A stretch of 64,000 nt of DNA from Catenulispora sp. GP43. GTDB lineage: Bacteria; Actinomycetota; Actinomycetes; Streptomycetales; Catenulisporaceae. The position numbers and the translations under genes were made by a program. The first letter of the stretch is position 1. The number at the start of each line of letters is the position of its first letter. The notes beneath the pieces were generated by a model. That model had not been told where the DNA came from, made no database searches, and saw only the letters and a list, made by a program, of their open reading frames with translations. Below are positions 45,894 to 55,487 of this stretch, one piece after another. The stretch lies in assembly GCF_041260665.1 (NCBI RefSeq), contig NZ_JBGCCT010000037.1, positions 60,200 to 124,199 of the forward strand, written 5' to 3'.

Positions 45894-47153
45894 TTGTCGC
45901 TCTGGTCCTCGCGCCAGTGGGGACGGCCCAGGTCCAGTGAGCGAAGGCGTTCGGGCTCATCCGGTAGCCGTAGGCCATGCGACGCACGGCTTCCTTCATC
46001 CCGATCCGATACTTCTTCCGAATCCACCGCAACAGGTAGGTGTTGATGCGGTGGAGCAGTCGGGACAGGGCCGAGTGGTAGAAGCGCCCGTAGTAGGCCA
46101 GCCATCCCCGGATCACCGGATTGATCATCCGGGCCAGGTCGGCGGTCCGTTCATTGGTGCGCTTGTGCAACCGCCAGGATCTGACGGTCATACTCAGCCG
46201 CTTCAGGGCGTCCTTGCTGATCGCGGGCAGGAACGAGACGAAACCTTCCCGTCCTTGCTCCTGGCTCCCCTGGGCCGGAACGTGAACCCCAGAAACGTGA
46301 ACTCGGTGACGGGAAACTCCTGCCGCCGGTTGGCGTCCTTGCAGTACACGATCCTGGTCTTTTCCGGATGCAACTCCAGACCGACCTCGGCCATCCTGGC
46401 GCGCAACGCGGCCAGGACCGCCCTTGCCTCGGCCAACGTGCGGCAGTGAATCACTCCGTCGTCGGCATAGCGCTCGAACGGACAGCCCGGGAACTCCCGA
46501 GACATCCACATGTCGAACGCGTAGTGCAAGAACAGATTCGCCAAGACAGGCGACACCGCCGAACCCTGCGGCGTGCCCTCTGCCCGTTCAGATGTGGACC
46601 CATCGGGCAGTCGCAGCCCAGCGGCCAGCCACCGCTTGACATACAGCACCACCCAACCGGAGTCGGTGCGCGCCTCGACCGCCACCACGACCTTGTCCCA
46701 CGGCACCGTGTCGAAGAACCTCCGGATGTCGAACTCGACCACCCAGTCGTACTTCCAACACCGCTGCCGACAGGATGCGACCGCATCCAGCGCCGACTTG
46801 CCGGGCCGATACCCAAAGGAGCCCGGATGGAACACAGGCTCCACCCGTTCACTCAGGTGCGCGGCCACCACCGTTTGCGCGACCCGATCACCGACAGTGG
46901 GCACACCGAGAATTCTGGTGCCTCCCGCCTGCTTGGGGATCGCCACCGCCTTGACGTCCGGCGGGAAGTACGTGCCCGAGGACATCCGGTTCCAGACCTT
47001 ATACAGATTGTTCTTCAGGTCCTTCTCGAACGCTTCGATCGACACCCCGTCCACGCCGGACGTGCCCTTGTTCCCTCTCACCTTCACCCAGGCGTCCCAC
47101 ACCTCCTGCTTGGAGATGTCGAACGGCTTGGCCGAGGCTTTCAACTCGTCCAT
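45883..47153 (-). pseudogene. ltrA: Group II intron reverse transcriptase/maturase, frameshifted
   Basis: The frame from 47153 holds the RT blocks. These are KGTSGVDGVSIEAFEKDL, VAIPKQAGGTRILGVPTVGD, GYRPGKSALDAV, FDIRRFFDTVPW, TPQGSAVSPVLANLFL and the catalytic FERYADDGVIHC, ending at a premature stop at 46203. The maturase domain continues in another frame (FVSFLPAISKDALKRLSMTV, PVIRGWLAYYGRFYHSAL, LLRWIRKKY) after one missing base near 46250. No HNH domain follows. With the base restored it would be about 400 residues and intact, so this is either a recent mutation or a sequencing error. Confidence 0.85.
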
Positions 47154-47668
47154 CCCGCTCCTCCCGGGCTGTTAGGCCCGGTTGACGACACGAAACCAGT
47201 CACAAGCGACCCGGCCCCTTGGCTCCAGCCCCGTTACAGGGCCTTCATCGCTACTACGAGTCGGTCCGCCGGCGCACCGCGCGACGGTACTCTCACGCCA
47301 TCTGCGGCCATCCATCCGGACCACGGCGCGGCCCGGGCTCACGCCGCCTCTACGCCGGACACCACCTGGCCAGTCACGCCGCACCCGCCAGACTCATCCT
47401 GGAATGCAGAACATCACCCCGGTTCCGATGCCATCTCTTTGTTTCGACGCTTCACACAGCGGTCGTCTTCCCGAGCCCTACCTGACGCATGACCTGCGCC
47501 TTTTCCTCATCGCTCACCACGACGGTCTTCAGCCAACGCAGCATGAGGCGGTTTGAAGCCTCCCCGGCGAGAGCGGCTCCGAAGGGCCAAGAACCTTCAT
47601 CTCTCGTGCAGCACCACATCAGAATCCGGTCTCCTACAACTCCGACTCCCTCCGTGTTCGTGGCACAC

Positions 47669-49360
47669 GCTCTGGCAAGATTTTCGTGACGTGCCATGTG
47701 GTTGTCGTCACATCAGTAGGACCCGTTTTCAGAGAAGCGGGAGCCCGGCTCGTCCATACATCTGCCGTTTGACCAGATTGATCTTGGTGACGGTGCCCTC
47801 CACGACGCCGGAGCTCCATGGCGAGGTGACCGCGCCAAGCACCGCGTCCCAGTCCTTGTCCAGACCCATGGCAAAGGACTTCAGCGCTGGCAGAGTATCC
47901 GCCCGGGCTGCGTTCACCCACTTGAGCAGGCGTCCGTTGCTCGGCCGGTTTGTGAGCAGGTCGGCGAAGGCAGCGACATGTTCGCGGAGACGGGCCAGGT
48001 CAGGGCAGTCGTCCAACGTTGTTTCAGACCGCTGCGCTAGTTCTCTGTTAACGCCGCATCGGGCCGCATGAGCCAGCCGACGAGCGTCCTGGTCTTCGGC
48101 GGGGTGACGGCTTTCGGTGGCAACTCCCCGCGCACCATCAGGGTCCGCAGATACCGGGACAAGGTGCGGAAGCCGCAAGCCAGTCCGCGCTCGGTCAGTT
48201 CGGCGTGCAGCGCGGTGGCCGAGTGGCAGCCCTGGCTCCAGCGCTCCAGCAGGTAGTCCCGCCACGGGTCCAGGATGCTGGGTCGGGCCCCGGCGATGTG
48301 CCCAAGCAGGTCCTCAACGCGTTGTGCCCGAGCGAACGTACGGGCGGTCTTGTAGTTCAGGTGCAGCTCGCGGGCGATCTCCGCGATCGCCCAGCCCTGA
48401 TCGGCCAGATCATGCAGGTCGCGGAACCGCTTGCGGGTCCGGGCCTCCAGCACACCTTGGGCCGACAGGGTCTGGGCGGGTAGCGTCTCGATGGCTGCCG
48501 TGTCCGGCGGCGGCCCCGGCCCGACCCGCTGTCCCAGACACCGACGATGAGCTGCGACGTCCTTCTCCACATGCTGACCCAGGTTGTGCCACAGGTCCCA
48601 GCGGTCGGCAACCTGCGCTGCCTGCGGCGCGGCGCGGGCCGCTGCCTCGGCATAGGCAGTGGCCCGATCCCGGCAGATGGCCTTGATCTCGGGCCGGACA
48701 CGCAGCCACGCGGCGAACGGCTCGGCTTCCCGCCCTGGGAGAAGTTCCAGCGGCCGGTGACTTTCAGCGTCCACGACCACTGTGCCGTAGCGATGCCCGC
48801 GGCGGAATGCGAAATCGTCAACGCCGACGATGGTCACGGTCGAGACCGCCGGGTCTGGCATCGCCATCACCACTGCCAGCAGTGTCACCCGGCTGACCAC
48901 CGCGTGCAGCGCCGTCAGTAGCCGGGCCCCGGCCCGGCCGGCTAACGCCACGCCGACGGCCTGAAGCACTCCGAGCAGCAGCGGCGTGTAGCGCCCATAG
49001 CGGATGGTCAGGCCTTCGACCTGCTCCACGAAGGTCCGCCTTGGACATCCGGCCTGGTCACAGAAGAGCCGCCGCACCGTCAAGTCCACCACGACCGGAC
49101 GCCCGCCGACAGCGGTGTCAGCGACGTGCCGCTCATACCGGCTATGAACCCGCGCCGACAACACGCCACAGCCAGGACACGCAACCTGGACACCCTCACG
49201 CGTACGGGCGCAGATTCGAACCGTCCCGCTCTCAACCCGATGTGCTCCACCAGCACCTTCTCCTGGTGCGGAAACACGACCTCGAGCACTGCGTTACACA
49301 GTGGAGACGATGGCACTCCAGTGACGATGTGTCACCCCGTCACGAAAATCTTGCCAGAGC
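47669..49360 (-). mobile_element. ISL3-family insertion sequence
   Basis: Perfect 22-bp terminal inverted repeats (47669-47690, GCTCTGGCAAGATTTTCGTG..., and 49339-49360) bound a 1692-bp element containing one ISL3-type transposase gene. No 8-bp target duplication is visible, in line with the left flank having been replaced by the group II intron. Confidence 0.85.
47750..49316 (-). pseudogene. ISL3 transposase with two frameshifts
   Basis: The N-terminal zinc-ribbon region (VACPGCGVLSARVHSRYER, then LTVRRLFCDQAGCPRRTF) is reached only after a frame change from the opening VFPHQEKVLVEHIGL. The DDE core VTIVGVDDFAFRRGHRYGTV and VADRWDLWHNLGQ lies in the main frame 48037-49164. The C-terminal part (SPWSSGVVEGTVTKINLVKR with the catalytic Glu) continues in a third frame after a single-base shift near 48045. 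Unless these are sequencing errors the transposase is inactive. Confidence 0.82.
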
Positions 49361-49527
49361 CGGGTATTCGGCAGCCGCAGGTCGGGTGCCGCCGGTTCTG
49401 AGCGCACCCCAAACGCTTGTCGATCTCGGCGAGTCCTGATCCGCGCCGATTCATCGGCACTGGTCACGGCCAGGCTGCTCGTCGAGAGTATCGGCCGAGT
49501 AGTTCGCGGATAGCTGGGTGTTCCACC

Positions 49528-50064
49528 ATGAAGCTTACGGCCCTTCCGCAGTTGAACCCGGCTGGCAGTCCGGTCGGAGAGCTGGCGACCATCAAAGCTG
49601 ACAAGGTGAAGTGTGCAAACTCAGCCAGGACCACCGATATCCGAATCGAATCCGATGAGAGCGAGTGGGGGTATGGCGGCAAAGTCCTCCCCGCCCTGGG
49701 CAGCTGTTATGCCGGTAGCCCTAGTCGACTCCTTCTATCCGGTCCGCAGCGACGGTGTCGACCAAAGCCGGAACGGGCTGTCCGCATCTTTGTCGGCACC
49801 GCCGGGAAAGTACCAGCGCCGGAGGCGAGCCTCGACGGTTGCGCCCAAATCATCCTGTCCATAAAGAAGGATCCCTCCTTCCGCTGCACCACTGACGTTC
49901 AAGACCTGTTGCGCTGGCTCACCGTCAGGGTATTGCGTCAGGACGATCTTTCTCAAATCTTCAAGTTCCCTGCGCACCTATCGCTTCCGTTGGCGCAGGT
50001 AGCGCGCTCACGCGTTGCTATGTGGGCGTACATCTTTCGCGTACTGGAACATCAGATGCAGTGA
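49528..50064 (+). CDS. Uncertain hypothetical ORF
   Basis: A frame from ATG at 49528 encodes about 178 residues (MKLTALPQLNPAGSPVGELA ... FRVLEHQMQ). Codon bias is only moderate, there is no clear ribosome-binding site and I recognise no domain. An opposite-strand frame at 49735-49977 (LEDLRKIVLTQYPDGEPAQQ) is about equally plausible. The region between the ISL3 end and the regulator gene may contain one decayed gene on either strand. Confidence 0.25.
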   Translation: MKLTALPQLNPAGSPVGELATIKADKVKCANSARTTDIRIESDESEWGYGGKVLPALGSCYAGSPSRLLLSGPQRRCRPKPERAVRIFVGTAGKVPAPEASLDGCAQIILSIKKDPSFRCTTDVQDLLRWLTVRVLRQDDLSQIFKFPAHLSLPLAQVARSRVAMWAYIFRVLEHQMQ

Positions 50065-50081
50065 CGGGCAGTTAAGGAAGC

Positions 50082-51407
50082 TTGGCGAAAACGTGGGGGT
50101 GCCGGGTGAGCGTGCATTCGACAATGCCATATCCATTGATGCCATTGCAGAAGGACGTAGATAATACCATCTACAGCCAACACAACGATCGTATCGTGGC
50201 AATGCGAAGGGTTCGGGGCTGGACGCAAGAAGAACTGGCTGAGCGGGCAGGGCTGAGCGTCCGGACCATACGCAATGTCGAGCTCGGTAAAGTATCGCAG
50301 CCGAGAGCGTCCACGCTTGCACTCCTCGCGGGCGCTCTGGAAGCCGGCGGAACGGTGGGCTGGGATGCCGCGTCAGTTGCCGGCCGGCGCCTGTGGTCGG
50401 GTCCCCTTCCGTCGCATACAACGACTATCGGCGATCAAATGGAGCTGGAGCGCATTACCCGGATCGTTCAGCTCAACAGGTGCACTACGTTCCTCGGACC
50501 GGGTGGCGTAGGGAAAACGCGCTGTGCCATAGATGTCGCTGCCAGGCTGGCTCCGTCGTTCCGGGACGGTGTCGGAATCGTGGAGTTCGGCGATCTTCAC
50601 CGCGAAGCGGACGGTGTGACGGCTGAGGTGATGCGCCGGATCGTGGACGAGATGAATCGCCACCGGACTGAGAGCCCGGACCGGGGTCACAACGCCTTGG
50701 ACGGCGACCTCAACATGCTCCTGGTACTCGACAACACCGAGCATCTCCCGTCCGCGACGATCGCAGCCATACGCGAGGTGCTGAGCAGCACTTGGAAGGT
50801 GCATATCCTGGCTACCTCGCGTCGGCGGCTGAGTCAGCGGCTCGGTACGAACATCGATATCAAGCCACTGCGATGCACACCCCTCCCTGGCGAGACGCTG
50901 TCGGAGACGCCGGCGGTGCAGTTAATTCTGCGGAACATCAGTTCTGAAAGGCACGCCGACAGCGATCTCGGGCGGCACCTGTCGGCGGTGGCTGAGCTCT
51001 GCCGCAGGGTGGGCGCTATACCCCGGTATCTCGAGTTTATAGCCGAGCGCATAAGTGCTCTGCCTGTCCGGAGTCTGCTGTCGGACGAGAAGAGCCTGTG
51101 GCTGCTCCGGTCAGACGATCATGCGTTGCTGTCGCATCAGCGGTCGATCGCCGACAGCATCCTGTGGTCCCTCAGCCTGCTGACCGAGGAACACTGCCGA
51201 CTCGTCAGGGCACTGGCCGAACACGCGGCGCAGACGTTCGATCTTTCGGACCTTGAATCCACCGCTGTGGACGTAGAAGGGCGCCTTGTGCTGCTCTCCG
51301 ATCTCCTCGAAGACGGGCTCGCCCTGGGCGATACGAGCGGACGCTCTCAGTTCCGGCTCGCGCCGTTCGTGGCTGAAGTGGTCCGTGAGCGTGTCCATCC
51401 GCAATGA
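50082..51407 (+). CDS. XRE-HTH plus NB-ARC/STAND regulator
   Basis: This protein of about 440 aa has an N-terminal XRE HTH (RRVRGWTQEELAERAGLSVR, VELGKVSQPRASTLALLAGA) and an AfsR/NB-ARC-type NTPase with Walker A FLGPGGVGKTRCA, Walker B MLLVLDN and a sensor-like ILATSRR. No TPR or other sensor domain follows the short winged-helix-like end. The start is uncertain: a TTG at 50082 behind AAGGAAG, a GTG at 50106 or an ATG at 50127. It stands at the head of a same-strand gene set ending at 56.2 kb and is probably its activator. Confidence 0.82.
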   Translation: MAKTWGCRVSVHSTMPYPLMPLQKDVDNTIYSQHNDRIVAMRRVRGWTQEELAERAGLSVRTIRNVELGKVSQPRASTLALLAGALEAGGTVGWDAASVAGRRLWSGPLPSHTTTIGDQMELERITRIVQLNRCTTFLGPGGVGKTRCAIDVAARLAPSFRDGVGIVEFGDLHREADGVTAEVMRRIVDEMNRHRTESPDRGHNALDGDLNMLLVLDNTEHLPSATIAAIREVLSSTWKVHILATSRRRLSQRLGTNIDIKPLRCTPLPGETLSETPAVQLILRNISSERHADSDLGRHLSAVAELCRRVGAIPRYLEFIAERISALPVRSLLSDEKSLWLLRSDDHALLSHQRSIADSILWSLSLLTEEHCRLVRALAEHAAQTFDLSDLESTAVDVEGRLVLLSDLLEDGLALGDTSGRSQFRLAPFVAEVVRERVHPQ

Positions 51408-51422
51408 GACGGGGCAGCCGGT

Positions 51423-52166
51423 ATGGATCTCTTTCTTGAGGATCTCCAAGTCTATGTGGTCAACCTGCGCCGCCGGAGCGACCGGAGGAAACATATGAAG
51501 GAGATTCTTCCAATGTCGTTGGCTGTCGAGTTCACGTCTGAGTGGGAGCGTGAGTTCGACGGCGCGCAGATGGAAGCGAAGGATCTTCGAGCGTTGGGGA
51601 TCGGGTTGTTTCCCTGGCGGATCGATTCTGAAAACTTCTGGTGGGCTCGGGATCTGAAGTTCGGTGAGATCGGCTGCACGCTCAGCCACCTGGCCTGTTG
51701 GCGCCGTGCCCTGGAGTCGGGGCGGCAGCTGTTTCTCGTGCTGGAAGACGATGTGTCGCTGAGTCCTGACTTTTGCAACAGGGTGCTTGCGGGGATCAAC
51801 CGTGCCCGTCGTCGGCGGGTCGAGATAGGTCTGGTCTACCTCGGACGCGTGCCGCTGGAACCGGATCTGGGACCGGCTCCGGACGTCCCTGAGCTCGTAA
51901 TTCCCGGATACAGCCACTGTACGTACGGATACGTCATGAGCCGTGACGCGGCGGCGAAACTGCTGGCCGTCGGACTGGAGCGAGACGTCATCCCGATTGA
52001 TGAATTTCTGCCGGCTATGTATCTCGACCATCCAAGGGCTGATGTCAGAGCGCGCTATCAAAAGTGTATCAACGCTCTCGCCTTCAGTCCCGACCTGGTC
52101 ATTCAGCTTCCGAAGGAAGAGGCTGGCAGCGACACGGAAGAATCAAGCTTCGCGAAGCTCGACTAA
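51423..52166 (+). CDS. Glycosyltransferase family 25-like protein
   Basis: This 247-aa protein has the GT25 (LOB/LPS galactosyltransferase) signature. It opens with VYVVNLRRRSDRRKHM, then GEIGCTLSHLACWRRALESG, LFLVLEDDVSLSPDF containing the acidic metal-binding motif, and YGYVMSRDAAAKLLAVG. It transfers a sugar to an acceptor hydroxyl. In an operon with an amino-acid hydroxylase, the acceptor might be the newly made hydroxyl group, an inference from position only. It starts 15 nt after the regulator stop. Confidence 0.8.
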   Translation: MDLFLEDLQVYVVNLRRRSDRRKHMKEILPMSLAVEFTSEWEREFDGAQMEAKDLRALGIGLFPWRIDSENFWWARDLKFGEIGCTLSHLACWRRALESGRQLFLVLEDDVSLSPDFCNRVLAGINRARRRRVEIGLVYLGRVPLEPDLGPAPDVPELVIPGYSHCTYGYVMSRDAAAKLLAVGLERDVIPIDEFLPAMYLDHPRADVRARYQKCINALAFSPDLVIQLPKEEAGSDTEESSFAKLD

Positions 52167-52305
52167 CAGGCTGGGCTCCGTTCAAGTACGGATTTCACAC
52201 AGTTGTACAACGAGCGGTCTCGACGTCTGTTCAAATGAACATTTTTGACCATTTGTGACGGCATTAGAAGCTTGACGCGATTCGTCACCATTAAGGAGAG
52301 GACAA

Positions 52306-53067
52306 ATGTCTTCAACGGAAACGAAGGTTGTCAGTACGGTCGCAGTTGATATCGAACGGCATGTTTCCCGGGCCACTTCGAGCTCCAACCTGTTGAGCGA
52401 GGCCAGGCAGGAGTTCATTCTCAAGGGGCGCGCAAAGCTGTCGGAGCTGTTCCCACGGAGCGTCAAGGAGCTCATGGCCGAAGAGGTTCTTCGGGTGGTC
52501 GGCCTGTCTTCGGTGCGGCGGGATATCAGCTTCAAGGAAACCGACTACAGCCCTCGGCGCATGCGAAACGTCGACTACAGCGAAATCGCCAAGATCTCGG
52601 AAATCATCCCTACGATCTACGGTCTGTCCGCCATAATCGACCTGCTCTCGGTAGTTGCCGGCGAGCAGGTCTTCCCCTGCCCGTACGAGCCGGAGCGATA
52701 CGTGATCACCTCGCTGGACCAGGAGGGGGACACGCACGGCTGGCACTGGGACGACTACAGCTTCGCGCTTGTCTGGGTGGCCGAGTGCCCGCCGGTCGCC
52801 GACGGCGGGTTCGTGCAGTGCGTCCCAGGGACTGTCTGGAACAAGGCAGATCCCCAGATCAACCGGGTTCTCGCGGAGAATCCGATCTACTCGCTGGCGG
52901 TCGGCCAGGGCGATATTTACCTCATGAAGACCGACACTTCTCTGCACCGCGTGTATCCGATAACTGGTGGACGGCGTTCCATCATCAATATGGGCTACGC
53001 CGCACAGGCTGACTTCGAGAAGAATATCAGTCACGAGACCATGGACGGTCTCTGGCAGATGTCATAG
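52306..53067 (+). CDS. BesD-family Fe(II)/2OG oxygenase with hydroxylase-type HxD
   Basis: This 253-aa protein has AAGGAGAGG upstream of its ATG. HGWHWDDYSFALVWVAECPP and GGFVQCVPGTVWNKADPQIN, then YLMKTDTSLHRVYPITGGRR, align well with the BesD/HalB/HalD family of free-amino-acid radical halogenases and its hydroxylase relatives. In halogenases the iron site is HxG. Here it is His147-Trp-Asp149 with distal His214, so hydroxylation is expected. BesD family members act on free Lys, Orn, Leu and similar amino acids. The substrate here is unknown. Confidence 0.82.
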   Translation: MSSTETKVVSTVAVDIERHVSRATSSSNLLSEARQEFILKGRAKLSELFPRSVKELMAEEVLRVVGLSSVRRDISFKETDYSPRRMRNVDYSEIAKISEIIPTIYGLSAIIDLLSVVAGEQVFPCPYEPERYVITSLDQEGDTHGWHWDDYSFALVWVAECPPVADGGFVQCVPGTVWNKADPQINRVLAENPIYSLAVGQGDIYLMKTDTSLHRVYPITGGRRSIINMGYAAQADFEKNISHETMDGLWQMS

Positions 53068-53106
53068 TCCGCTGCTTCCGCCAGCGTAACCAACGAGGAA
53101 GAGGCG

Positions 53107-54510
53107 ATGACGTCCTTCAAGCACGAAGACTTCGTACGGTTCTCCGTCGAGTACACGGGTTTGGATACCACCTCGTCGAGGCTGACATGGGCCCAGCGGG
53201 AGACCTGGGACTGGCTGCTGCAGATCGAGGACACTCCCGTCGACGACCCGCAAAACATCGACATGTACTATGTCATCGACTTGAAGGACGGATACCTGCG
53301 CGATGTGTGTATCCGAGCTGTCCTGTCGATGATCGGTCGGCATCATTCGCTGCGTACTAGATTTGAAGCTCTCCCCAGCGGTGATGTCATTCAGCGGGTC
53401 TGCGGGGACGGTCACCTCGTGGGCGGCACCCTTGAGTGTACAGAAAGCTCCAGACAGGCGGCCGTTTCAGCGGCTGTCGGCTTTCTCACTGAGGAGGCAA
53501 TCGGCATCCACGGTGAGCAACCGCTCAAAGTCGGTCTTATCTGTGTAGATGGCTACGCGCGGAACATGGTCGTAGTGCAGTCGAGAATCACGGTGGACGG
53601 TGGGGGTGCCGACGCCTTCAAGGAAGAGCTCGAACACGTGTTGTCCGTCGGCTCGGCAGAGCTGGACGCTCCTTACCAGCCGACTATTCAAAGGCAGTTT
53701 GAAGAGTCGGAAGCTGGAAGAAGGATGAACGCGCGGTCCCTCCATTACCTGGAGAGACTTCTCTCGGATATCCCGAATCAGCAGGTATCCGCTTTTCACG
53801 CAGCATATGGAACGACAGCTCTACAAACCCTGGTTCTGGAATCGCCAGCGCTCTCCTGCGCGGTGACGGTCCTTTCACATGACCTCGGAGTCTCGGAGTC
53901 TTCAATCATATTGGCGGCTTATGTGGGTGCGCTTCGCGCCAAGTTTGACATGAGTGAGGTCTTCATGAAGATCCACGTTTTCAATCGATATACACGCGAA
54001 CAGGTTTCCTCGGTCAGTCGACTCAAGCAGTGCGCGATCTTCCGGTCGGGTGCCGGACAGGGCGATTTCGTTCGCGACGCCAATCAGGCCTACGGGCGCG
54101 CTCTGATCGCCTATAAGAATGGTCGCTACGACCCGCAGATGCTGGCTGAGATTATCTGCGAAAAGGGGCTGGAGGACCGTGCCTCCTACGTGGACTCCTG
54201 GCATTTCAACGATCGGCGAAGTCCGCGGCAGCGTGATGGTGAGGCTGAGGGCCGTGCACCCACGCGGCCCGAACTTGCGAGTCTGCGCGGTAAGCGTCAT
54301 TCTCCACGTGTCGTCGGCAACGGCGAGGTCTCCGTGTCACCGGGGATGGATCTGAACGTTGAAGCCGGGGGGGGCCGTTTGTGGCTAAGTCTCGCGTGCA
54401 ACTTCCTCCGAGCCGACGAGATCAGCGAGTTGCTGGTGCGGATAGAGGACGTCGTGCTGGGCGCAGCGGTCGAAAGACTCGCTCTTCGTGAGCATGGAAC
54501 CCGGTCGTGA
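53107..54510 (+). CDS. Condensation-domain-like protein lacking catalytic His
   Basis: This 467-aa protein has C-domain-like landmarks: LTWAQRETWDWLLQIED at the start, IGRHHSLRTRFEALPSGDV and a later dimension typical of the CAT fold. The active-site motif HHxxxDG is replaced by QSRITVDGGGAD near residue 157, so both His are gone while Asp-Gly remains. No carrier or adenylation domain lies nearby. It may be a repurposed acyltransferase or a structural partner. The stop overlaps the GTG of the EamA gene, tying it to the same operon. Confidence 0.7.
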   Translation: MTSFKHEDFVRFSVEYTGLDTTSSRLTWAQRETWDWLLQIEDTPVDDPQNIDMYYVIDLKDGYLRDVCIRAVLSMIGRHHSLRTRFEALPSGDVIQRVCGDGHLVGGTLECTESSRQAAVSAAVGFLTEEAIGIHGEQPLKVGLICVDGYARNMVVVQSRITVDGGGADAFKEELEHVLSVGSAELDAPYQPTIQRQFEESEAGRRMNARSLHYLERLLSDIPNQQVSAFHAAYGTTALQTLVLESPALSCAVTVLSHDLGVSESSIILAAYVGALRAKFDMSEVFMKIHVFNRYTREQVSSVSRLKQCAIFRSGAGQGDFVRDANQAYGRALIAYKNGRYDPQMLAEIICEKGLEDRASYVDSWHFNDRRSPRQRDGEAEGRAPTRPELASLRGKRHSPRVVGNGEVSVSPGMDLNVEAGGGRLWLSLACNFLRADEISELLVRIEDVVLGAAVERLALREHGTRS

Positions 54511-55487
54511 CGGTCGGGCAGTCGGGGGGCGACAGAGCGGTCGCGAGCGGTTTGGGGGCGGTGGTCATGTGGGGGCTCGCCCCCGTCTTTACTCGCTCGG
54601 CGGTCACCGAGATCGGTCCGCTGACCTTACTCGTACTCCGTGCGCTCATCGCCGGCCTCGTGTGTCTGCCGCTCTGTGTCAGGACTTTGAAGAATATTGC
54701 GAGAACCCACCTGGCCCGCCTCGTCATCGCTGGGCTGCTTGGGATGGTGGGCTACACCTTGCCAGTGGCGTTCGGTCTGCGATCGGTTCCCTCGTCCATC
54801 GCGGCGCTGATCCTGGCCACCGAACCGATATGGATCATGTGTTTGGGGCGGGTTTTCGCGAAGGAGCATGTGGCCTTCTGGGCTTGGATCGCGTCCGCCC
54901 TCGCCATGTGCGGGGTTGCTGCCGTCATCGGACCGTCGCTGGGAGTGGAAGCCGGCGGTCGGATGCTGGTCGGTCTCGGGCTCGTCACGGTCGGAACTAT
55001 TCTCTTCGGCGCCTATACGATCGTGCTGCGTCCGCTCAGCCAGGTGTACGGCTCCACGGCTGCCACGACCGCTTCTACTCTGATCGGCGCGTTACCTTAC
55101 CTGGTGTTCGCCGGGTTAGCCGCGCCACACCGGATGGCGGGCGTCACGGCGGGCGTGTGGGGCGACATCGCCTTCCTGGCCGTCGGCAGCTCGGTGGCCG
55201 GGATGCTCCTGTGGAATCGTTCGGTCACGCGGATGGGAAGCACCAAGGCAGGTCTTCTTCTCTTCCTTGAGCCCTTGATAGGTGTCGCCGGCGGAATCGT
55301 CCTACTTGGCGAGCACTTTTCGCTCGAGAGCGCTGTCGGGGGCCTTCTCGTCGTGGTGGGGGTTGTTATGGCCTGGTTGGCGCAACGGCGAAGGACCGAG
55401 GCCGACGTTCGCCCCGGGTCGTCGACGTCGGCCGCTGTTCCGGATTGGTGCCCGTCAGATCAGCTGTCAGAAGGAGTTCTCCCTTGA
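54507..55487 (+). CDS. EamA/DMT-family exporter
   Basis: This 326-aa protein has ten hydrophobic helices in two EamA repeats (VVMWGLAPVFTRSAVTEIGP; LVTVGTILFGAYTIVLRPLS; LLLFLEPLIGVAGGIVLLGE). Members export amino acids and small polar metabolites. Translational coupling (GTGA upstream, TGATG downstream) to the condensation-like and SDR genes suggests export of the cluster product. Confidence 0.88.
   Translation: MTVGQSGGDRAVASGLGAVVMWGLAPVFTRSAVTEIGPLTLLVLRALIAGLVCLPLCVRTLKNIARTHLARLVIAGLLGMVGYTLPVAFGLRSVPSSIAALILATEPIWIMCLGRVFAKEHVAFWAWIASALAMCGVAAVIGPSLGVEAGGRMLVGLGLVTVGTILFGAYTIVLRPLSQVYGSTAATTASTLIGALPYLVFAGLAAPHRMAGVTAGVWGDIAFLAVGSSVAGMLLWNRSVTRMGSTKAGLLLFLEPLIGVAGGIVLLGEHFSLESAVGGLLVVVGVVMAWLAQRRRTEADVRPGSSTSAAVPDWCPSDQLSEGVLP

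Larger units (their letters stand above)
45820..47668 (-). mobile_element. Group II intron, complete-length but with frameshifted protein
   Basis: The 3' end is marked by domain V (45860-45893) and a domain VI stem (AGCCCGAGGG/CCCTCGGGCT) with a bulged A at 45826, seven nt from the inferred 3' boundary. A GTGTGCC matching the 5' GUGYG consensus begins at 47668, giving a 515-nt leader before the protein start and a total of about 1.85 kb, both normal for bacterial introns. The 5' boundary directly touches the ISL3 inverted repeat at 47669, so the insertion site appears to be the IS end. A second GUGCG-like site at 47277 would leave too short a domain I. Confidence 0.7.

Noticed and set aside
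46203..46260. Programmed frameshift in the intron reverse transcriptase
   Set aside because: No slippery heptamer with a downstream structure is apparent at the site; a simple one-base loss or sequencing error explains it.
47150..47280. GTGCGCC at 47277 as the group II intron 5' end
   Set aside because: It would leave only about 120 nt for domains I-III before the protein start, far too little; GTGTGCC at 47668 gives a normal leader length.
49735..49977. Minus-strand 80-codon frame as a small gene
   Set aside because: Its composition is protein-like, but a stop lies directly upstream of the GTG, no family is recognisable and codon bias is no better than on the other strand. It is recorded only under the uncertain ORF.
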